Of a stretch of DNA of 64,000 nt, positions 59,065 through 64,000 are shown piece after piece. The first letter of the stretch is position 1; each line of letters opens with the position of its first letter. The notes beneath the pieces were generated by a model. It ran no database searches and had not been told where the DNA came from. It was given only the letters and a program-made list of their open reading frames with translations. The position numbers and the translations under genes were made by a program. Source of the DNA: Maridesulfovibrio sp. (GTDB taxonomy: Bacteria > Desulfobacterota > Desulfovibrionia > Desulfovibrionales > Desulfovibrionaceae); NCBI RefSeq assembly GCF_963678865.1, contig NZ_OY787459.1:1330501-1394500 (forward strand), read 5' to 3'.

Positions 59065-60147
59065 CTAGCTTTCATGTTCGGGATGACTCAGGCTCATAGC
59101 CATAACCGCCTGCCCTTTAAAAAGGGAACTGCGTTTACGTGGCGGAATTTTCAGGCTACGCATAAATTGTAAACTCAGACGGGACATGCCCCGGCCCAAG
59201 CCACGTGCTGCCCGGATTTCCGCATAGATCAGGTGCGGCTGGAAAGAATTTCGCGCGGGCTGGTAGATCAGCATACACAAAATAACCTTGTCATTACGGG
59301 CTATGACCTTGCTTCCCTTACGGACCATGGCGGTGAGGGCAATGCCGCCTTTTGAAATATCAAGAACCTGTGGAGCTGAAGGATTAGGCGTTTTAAATTT
59401 ACGGTTATCGATAAGTATATCAGGCTCGGTATTGTCCAGCATAAAGTCAATGTTATAGTCCTCGGATTCAAGACGCCATACTTTAATCTTGATATAACGC
59501 TGATCCGCAACCTTACGCCGGGCAAAGATCCTGCGCTTAATAAAACCGAAAGAGGACCGGCGGGTTATAACCATGCCTTTTTCGGGAGATTTGCTTTTCA
59601 CCAACCCGACAAAAGCATTAACTTTTTTACCATCCCGCATCATTTCCGGAAAAATGCACTTAACCTGGGAATCGACCTCAAGCAAATCGTCACTGACCAG
59701 ATCTTCGAAAGTAACTACAATATCAAGCCCTTCAACCCCGGCAACAGTAACTACTGCCACAAGAGAACGCTGACCGGAACGTTCCACAAGCACGTCCACC
59801 TGCAAACGGCTCATGACCAGTTTGTTAAGAATATCCTCATCACTTGAGACTTTCCAAGCCCCGCTGCCGGATCCGGCATTTCGCGAAAACTGTCCCCCGC
59901 GCTTTTCCGGGACAGTATCATCTTCGTCCACCATCTGAGAATGGACCCCCAAAGGGGTGTTTTTCAACAATGCATTTAAGAACTTCTTGGCACCGTATTT
60001 TTTCAACCAATAACCGAACAAAAGCAGCAAGATACCTATGGTCAGAAATATAAAAAACACCTTCACCTCGCCCTGCATCGGTGGCAGGCCGTGAAAGGTA
60101 TCTTGAATTGTTCCCAGAAATCTTGAATCTACTTTGGACTGTATCAT
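59065..60147 (-). CDS. Membrane-anchored PilZ-domain protein
   Basis: 360 residues. One membrane helix lies near residues 28-47, followed by a linker. The YcgR-like N-terminal domain (about 105-190) leads to a PilZ domain with the RxxxR-type site in KRRIFARRKVAD and the DISKGGIAL match to D/NxSxxG. These residues are those that bind cyclic-di-GMP in the family. It is the first gene of the minus-strand operon PilZ, binding lipoprotein, kinase, receiver-STAS, divergent from the HD-GYP cluster. The output of the PilZ protein is unknown. Confidence 0.85.
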   Translation of the reverse strand: MIQSKVDSRFLGTIQDTFHGLPPMQGEVKVFFIFLTIGILLLLFGYWLKKYGAKKFLNALLKNTPLGVHSQMVDEDDTVPEKRGGQFSRNAGSGSGAWKVSSDEDILNKLVMSRLQVDVLVERSGQRSLVAVVTVAGVEGLDIVVTFEDLVSDDLLEVDSQVKCIFPEMMRDGKKVNAFVGLVKSKSPEKGMVITRRSSFGFIKRRIFARRKVADQRYIKIKVWRLESEDYNIDFMLDNTEPDILIDNRKFKTPNPSAPQVLDISKGGIALTAMVRKGSKVIARNDKVILCMLIYQPARNSFQPHLIYAEIRAARGLGRGMSRLSLQFMRSLKIPPRKRSSLFKGQAVMAMSLSHPEHES

Positions 60148-60332
60148 ATAAAAAAAACCGTTGTGGTCATTAAAAGTACCCCATCCTTTTTACGGTATAC
60201 AGGTACAGTTCAAGCTAGCTTATTACTGACAAAAGGTCACCGCTATATTAAATGAGTATATCCTGACTTTTGAAGCCAGTATACACTACATTCCTACAAT
60301 ACAAATATTTTTTAATTTCATTAACCTACCCC

Positions 60333-60361
60333 TTGCCGACATTGAACACAATATGTAAATA
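60333..60361 (+). promoter_or_regulatory. Possible promoter of the receiver/HD-GYP operon
   Basis: TTGCCG (60333-60338) and TAAATA (60356-60361) are separated by 17 bases, 33 bases before the ATG. The divergent promoter for the PilZ operon was not resolved in the 247-base gap, which contains two GTATAC palindromes (near 60194 and 60281). Confidence 0.4.
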
Positions 60362-60394
60362 TAGGCACAGTTTGGTAACAGATAGGGAGGACGC

Positions 60395-60781
60395 ATGGCC
60401 GGAAAGATTCTAGTTGTGGATGACGAAGTCCACATCAGGATGCTTCTAGAACAAACTCTGGAAGAACTTGAAGACGACTATGGCGTAGAATTATTCACAG
60501 CCGAGAACGGGGAAGAAGGATTGGACTGCATCCGCGAAGAACGCCCGGAACTGGTTTTTCTCGACATCATGATGCCATATATGAACGGCTATGAAGTATG
60601 TCAGGCTGTGCGAGAAGATTCTTCGCTTTCAAATGTAAATATCATCCTCCTTACCGCCAAAGGACAGGAGGCCGACCGCAAGCACGGCCTTGAACTTGGA
60701 GCTGAACGGTACATGACTAAACCTTTCGATCCGGACGAAATTCTTGAGGTTGCCAAATCAATTCTGAACATTGAGGACTGA
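60395..60781 (+). CDS. Stand-alone receiver protein
   Basis: 128 residues: VVDDEVH, acceptor Asp in LVFLDIMMPYMNGYE, ILLTAKGQE and MTKPFDPDE. AGGGAGG precedes the ATG. There is no output domain. It lies upstream of the HD-GYP gene with its stop 10 bases before that gene's ATG, so it is likely its control partner or a shared relay with the nearby kinases. Confidence 0.92.
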   Translation: MAGKILVVDDEVHIRMLLEQTLEELEDDYGVELFTAENGEEGLDCIREERPELVFLDIMMPYMNGYEVCQAVREDSSLSNVNIILLTAKGQEADRKHGLELGAERYMTKPFDPDEILEVAKSILNIED

Positions 60782-60791
60782 TACTAGCCCC

Positions 60792-62558
60792 ATGAACATA
60801 GGACTGAATCCGGAAAACCGCTTGAAAAAAATCATCAAGCCCAAAAAGCTTAAAGCTTTCATGCAAAAAGCACTGCCGCTGCTTCCCGAAGGCTCAGTTC
60901 TCTGTGTTTACATTGACGGAACCCCGATTTTTTGTGCCGAACCGATCTGCCATTCCTTTGAAGAAACAATTCTAAGCCCGTTAAAGAACCCTTTTGATGA
61001 CAATCTCAGTCTTGGCGCATTTATAGTCAACCGGGCGAAACTCTCAAAACCGGAACTGAGCCACATAAAATCAGTTCTTGATTTCACGGCTTTTTCTATT
61101 TCAAATTACATTGAGTCTGAAACCGCCAGGCGGCTGATCGGCGAGGAAACCCTTTCCAAATACCGGGAACTCGCTCTTCTTCACCGATCCATTGTTGAGC
61201 TCAACAACTCCCTGCGGCTGAAAGATGTCATCACTGCGCTGACCAATGAATGCAAGACATCCGCACTGCCCGCTGAAATGGGCGCTGTCTACCTGCCTGA
61301 AGAAGAAGGATTTACCATATTTGACAGCTTTGGAAATTTCTCAACAAACGAATTGGAGAATCTGGTAGAATGCAGGCTTTTCAAAGATATCATTAACAGC
61401 CTGCGCGGTGAAATCATTAATGATGTAAGAAAAGACAACCGATGCAGCGCTAAACTTTCCGATAAAATTCGTTCAATGCTGATTATGCCCATCCCTTCGC
61501 CTAATGTATGCGAAGGGGTGCTTGTCCTGACCTCCCCCGGAACAAATGCTTTCAACGCCGCACACCTCAAACATGTAAACACACTTTCTTCTGTGGCAGG
61601 CATTTCCATCAGTAATGCTTATAATTTTGAATCCATCCGGGTATTAATGGACGCCCTGCTCAAGGCTCTGGCCGAAGCAATCGATGCACGGGATCCATTC
61701 ACTGCCGGTCATTCCGAACGGGTTGCCCATCTTGCGGTTTCCTTTGCAAGACAGATTTCACAGGACAAAAACAAATTTGAGCATATCGTTTTTACAGATG
61801 AGCAGCTTAGGGAAATTTTCTATTCCGGCATTCTTCATGACATCGGCAAAATCGGCATCAAGGAAGAAGTTCTGACAAAAAAGACCAGACTTCCGACATC
61901 TATGGTTGATGTTATCGGCATGCGTTTAAAACTTTTCGGAATCCACCATAGGCAGGAATGGGAAAGCGACTACAAAAGAATCAAGCAGATCAACAGCTCT
62001 TTAAGTCCGGATCAGGAAGATCTGGATTTCGTCTACTCCATGAGTACACAAAAATTCAAGGTCAACGGTTCCACCATCCACATGCTTCAACCGGATGAAA
62101 GGAAAAGTCTGACCATACGTCGCGGAAACCTGACCGATGAAGAGCGCCTTGAAATTGAACGGCACCCGGCAGAGAGCAAAAGAATTCTTGATCATATCCC
62201 CTTTCAGGACGATCTTTCCCAATTGTTGACTATTATCGTCCAGCACCATGAAAGGATGGACGGTTCCGGTTATCCAGAAGGTCTATCCGCTGATGAAATA
62301 CTCATCCAAAGCAGGATTCTGGCTATCGTGGATATCTATGACGCCATTACCCAGGAAAGGCATTACAAGCCTGCAACCCCCAAGGAACGGGCCTTGAAAA
62401 TTCTTTCGCTGGAAGCCGGAGAAGGCAAACTTGATCAGGATCTGGTAACACTGTTTATTAACAATATTTCTGCGATTGAAAGCGGGGCGGATTCAATCAA
62501 CCTTGACCGTCCGATTTCCACAAGGTTCTGCAAAATACCTCGCGGAAATATGAATTAA
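60792..62558 (+). CDS. GAF/HD-GYP cyclic-di-GMP phosphodiesterase
   Basis: About 588 residues from the ATG at 60792; the TTG at 60771 is an alternative. An N-terminal unrecognised region (about 1-120) is followed by a GAF-like domain (about 125-280). The HD-GYP domain then has GHSERVAHLAVSFARQ, the metal pair HDIGKIGIKEEVL, a 70-residue insertion, then ERHPAESKRILDHI, HHERMDGSGYPEGL and DIYDAITQ. Family members hydrolyse cyclic-di-GMP to GMP. The opposite operon encodes a PilZ reader. A strong terminator follows. Confidence 0.9.
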   Translation: MNIGLNPENRLKKIIKPKKLKAFMQKALPLLPEGSVLCVYIDGTPIFCAEPICHSFEETILSPLKNPFDDNLSLGAFIVNRAKLSKPELSHIKSVLDFTAFSISNYIESETARRLIGEETLSKYRELALLHRSIVELNNSLRLKDVITALTNECKTSALPAEMGAVYLPEEEGFTIFDSFGNFSTNELENLVECRLFKDIINSLRGEIINDVRKDNRCSAKLSDKIRSMLIMPIPSPNVCEGVLVLTSPGTNAFNAAHLKHVNTLSSVAGISISNAYNFESIRVLMDALLKALAEAIDARDPFTAGHSERVAHLAVSFARQISQDKNKFEHIVFTDEQLREIFYSGILHDIGKIGIKEEVLTKKTRLPTSMVDVIGMRLKLFGIHHRQEWESDYKRIKQINSSLSPDQEDLDFVYSMSTQKFKVNGSTIHMLQPDERKSLTIRRGNLTDEERLEIERHPAESKRILDHIPFQDDLSQLLTIIVQHHERMDGSGYPEGLSADEILIQSRILAIVDIYDAITQERHYKPATPKERALKILSLEAGEGKLDQDLVTLFINNISAIESGADSINLDRPISTRFCKIPRGNMN

Positions 62559-62565
62559 TTTTTAT

Positions 62566-62594
62566 CCCCGGAATATATTTTCCGGGGCTTTTTA
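62566..62594 (+). terminator. Intrinsic terminator after the HD-GYP gene
   Basis: CCCCGGAA pairs with TTCCGGGG around a short AT loop and is followed by CTTTTTATT, 8 bases past the stop. The downstream binding-protein gene is therefore a separate transcript. Confidence 0.88.
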
Positions 62595-62674
62595 TTGTCC
62601 GCAATCAGCTAAATCCAGCGGACCCACCGGGGCCGCAAGGAATCAGAAAGCTGCAAAAATCTGGGGTCGCCGGT

Positions 62675-63913
62675 ATGAACAAAAACTTATCCTCGCTCAT
62701 AATCATCCTGCTCACACTCACTCTGTTCTGCTCTTCCGCCGAAGCGAAAAAAGCGAAACCGTTCCTGCTTGGAATGTCCGCAGCCTTCACTGGTCCGAGT
62801 AAAGGACTGGGGATAGAACTTTACCGGGGTTCAAAAGTTTTTTTTGATCAAGTCAACGCTAAAGGAGGGGTCAACGGTCGAAAAATTTTCATCAAAGCCA
62901 TGGATGACGGCTACAATCCCGAACCAGCCATCCGCAACACCATCAAACTGGTAGAACAGGACCGCGTCGACTGCCTTTTCAACTATGTAGGTACACCAAC
63001 AGTTACCCGCGTCCTCCCTGTAATCAAGCATTTTAATTCGCAAACGCCGGAATTCCTTTTCTTCCCTTTCACCGGAGCCCAGCCGCAACGGGAATTCCCT
63101 TATGAGGAATACGTTTTCAACCTTAGGGCTTCTTACAGGCAGGAAACATGGGGGCTGGTCCATAATCTTTATATGATCGGACGTACCCGTATCGCTGTTT
63201 TTTATCAGGCCGATGCATATGGCAGAAGCGGCTGGGATGGAATCCGCAAGGCCCTGCGGGAAAAAAATTTAAATATTATTGCCGAAAGTACTTACCACAG
63301 GGGGGCCTCATTTGATGACTCCATGAAAAAACAGGTGGAAATTATCAAGAGGGGCAAACCGGACGCAATCATCTCTGTTGGAGCATATGAAGCCTGCGCG
63401 GCATTCGTGCGAGATGCCCGGGATGCAGGGCTGGACGTACCTATCTGCAACCTTTCATTTGTCGGCAGTGAAAATATGCTCAGCCTGCTGGCCAAATTGG
63501 AAAAGAAAACCGGCTACACTTACACCGCCGACCTGATAAATTCCCAGACAGTCCCCAGCTATGAGGACCTCAGCCTTCCCGCTGTGAGAGAATACAGAAA
63601 GGCCATGGACGGAAACCAGCCTCCGCCGGAAGGATTCGGCCAGGACTACCAACCTCAGAAATACAGTTTTATCAGTTTTGAAGGTTACCTGAACGCCAAG
63701 GTAATGACCAGTATCCTGGAACGTATGACCGAGCCCCAGTACCAGAACAATCTATACGCAGCCACCCTGTCTATCCGTAATCTGGATATAGGAATCGGTA
63801 CTGATATTAATTTCGGACGCGGCAAGCATCAGGGGCTTGATGTGGTTTATTACACAACCGTTTCGGATGGCAAATTCGTACCCCTGATTGATTGGAAAAG
63901 GTGGAGTAAATGA
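62675..63913 (+). CDS. Periplasmic substrate-binding protein, type I fold (second copy)
   Basis: 412 residues. The signal peptide ends near SSAEA/KK and lacks a lipobox, unlike the first copy. Shared blocks are LLGMSAAFTGPSKGLGIELY, VNAKGGVNGRKI, DDGYNPEPA, FNYVGTPT and FYQADAYGRSGWDGI. It aligns along its length with the lipoprotein at 57844, so the two are paralogues. It overlaps the next gene by ATGA (stop at 63911-63913). No transporter genes are present. A sensor role is inferred. Confidence 0.88.
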   Translation: MNKNLSSLIIILLTLTLFCSSAEAKKAKPFLLGMSAAFTGPSKGLGIELYRGSKVFFDQVNAKGGVNGRKIFIKAMDDGYNPEPAIRNTIKLVEQDRVDCLFNYVGTPTVTRVLPVIKHFNSQTPEFLFFPFTGAQPQREFPYEEYVFNLRASYRQETWGLVHNLYMIGRTRIAVFYQADAYGRSGWDGIRKALREKNLNIIAESTYHRGASFDDSMKKQVEIIKRGKPDAIISVGAYEACAAFVRDARDAGLDVPICNLSFVGSENMLSLLAKLEKKTGYTYTADLINSQTVPSYEDLSLPAVREYRKAMDGNQPPPEGFGQDYQPQKYSFISFEGYLNAKVMTSILERMTEPQYQNNLYAATLSIRNLDIGIGTDINFGRGKHQGLDVVYYTTVSDGKFVPLIDWKRWSK

Positions 63914-64000
63914 AAATGTCCAAAATTTTTCAAAAAACACTGCTGCTGAACTTCATTCTATTCGGGGTCATTTCCACATCCATGTCATTGATTTCGGCCC
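63910..64000 (+). CDS. Start of a membrane protein, probable sensor kinase (partial)
   Basis: The ATG at 63910 overlaps the stop of the binding-protein gene. 30 residues are visible: MKMSKIFQKTLLLNFILFGV and a continuing hydrophobic stretch, an N-terminal membrane helix. By analogy with the paralogous pair at 55817/57844 it is likely a histidine kinase, but the catalytic part is beyond the window edge. Confidence 0.55.
   Translation, partial: MKMSKIFQKTLLLNFILFGVISTSMSLISA

Overview
The window looks like a chromosomal segment of a marine, anaerobic, sulfate-reducing deltaproteobacterium of the Desulfovibrio/Maridesulfovibrio type. This is an inference from gene content: standalone IMP cyclohydrolase, NiFe-hydrogenase maturation genes hypD, hypE and hypF, a very large FAD/Fe-S lactate-dehydrogenase-like protein, two CheV proteins, sigma-54-type flagellar promoters and many two-component proteins. 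No rRNA, CRISPR array, phage or intact insertion sequence was seen.

Layout. Positions 1-6240 (minus strand) carry the classical translation/transcription block. Read in transcription order it is tRNA-Thr, tRNA-Tyr, tRNA-Gly, tRNA-Thr, tuf, rpmG, tRNA-Trp, secE, nusG, rplK, rplA, rplJ, rplL and the start of rpoB, with an L10-type leader before rplJ and a hairpin between rplL and rpoB. Positions 6.6-18 kb hold a tRNA-dihydrouridine synthase, two CheV paralogues, a ClC-CBS anion transporter, a degenerate EAL protein, hypD-hypE, a CheY-like receiver and an autotransporter-like outer-membrane protein. Positions 18-22 kb (minus) hold csp, infA, hflX (no canonical start codon visible), the IMP cyclohydrolase with a structured leader, and a TPR protein. 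Positions 22.1-28.3 kb are the flagellar basal-body/export operon flgB-flgC-fliE, fliF-fliG-fliH-fliI with two sigma-54-type promoters.

Positions 28.4-40.4 kb are mixed: a receiver-PP2C phosphatase, a ThiF/HesA-like E1 enzyme, a CysQ-like phosphatase, a ModF-like double ATPase, a TauE/SafE permease with an acidic loop next to a membrane protein with a histone-H1-like basic tail, a DUF362 protein and hypF. Positions 40.6-47.9 kb (minus) form one apparent operon: tetR, a SulP transporter, a cytidylate-kinase-like/receiver fusion, a Cache histidine kinase, a receiver, a pseudo-kinase phosphotransferase and another receiver. Positions 48-55 kb hold a class V aminotransferase, the 1180-residue FAD/Fe-S oxidoreductase, a cluster of palindromic repeats, ruvX and mltG.

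Positions 55-64 kb are the most intriguing part. A minus-strand operon (PilZ membrane protein, substrate-binding lipoprotein, Cys-rich histidine kinase, receiver-STAS protein) lies divergent to a plus-strand series (receiver, GAF/HD-GYP phosphodiesterase, a second substrate-binding protein, the start of a second membrane protein, probably a kinase). In both halves the binding protein overlaps the next gene by ATGA and no transporter genes are present. This suggests binding-protein-gated sensor kinases coupled to cyclic-di-GMP turnover and reading.
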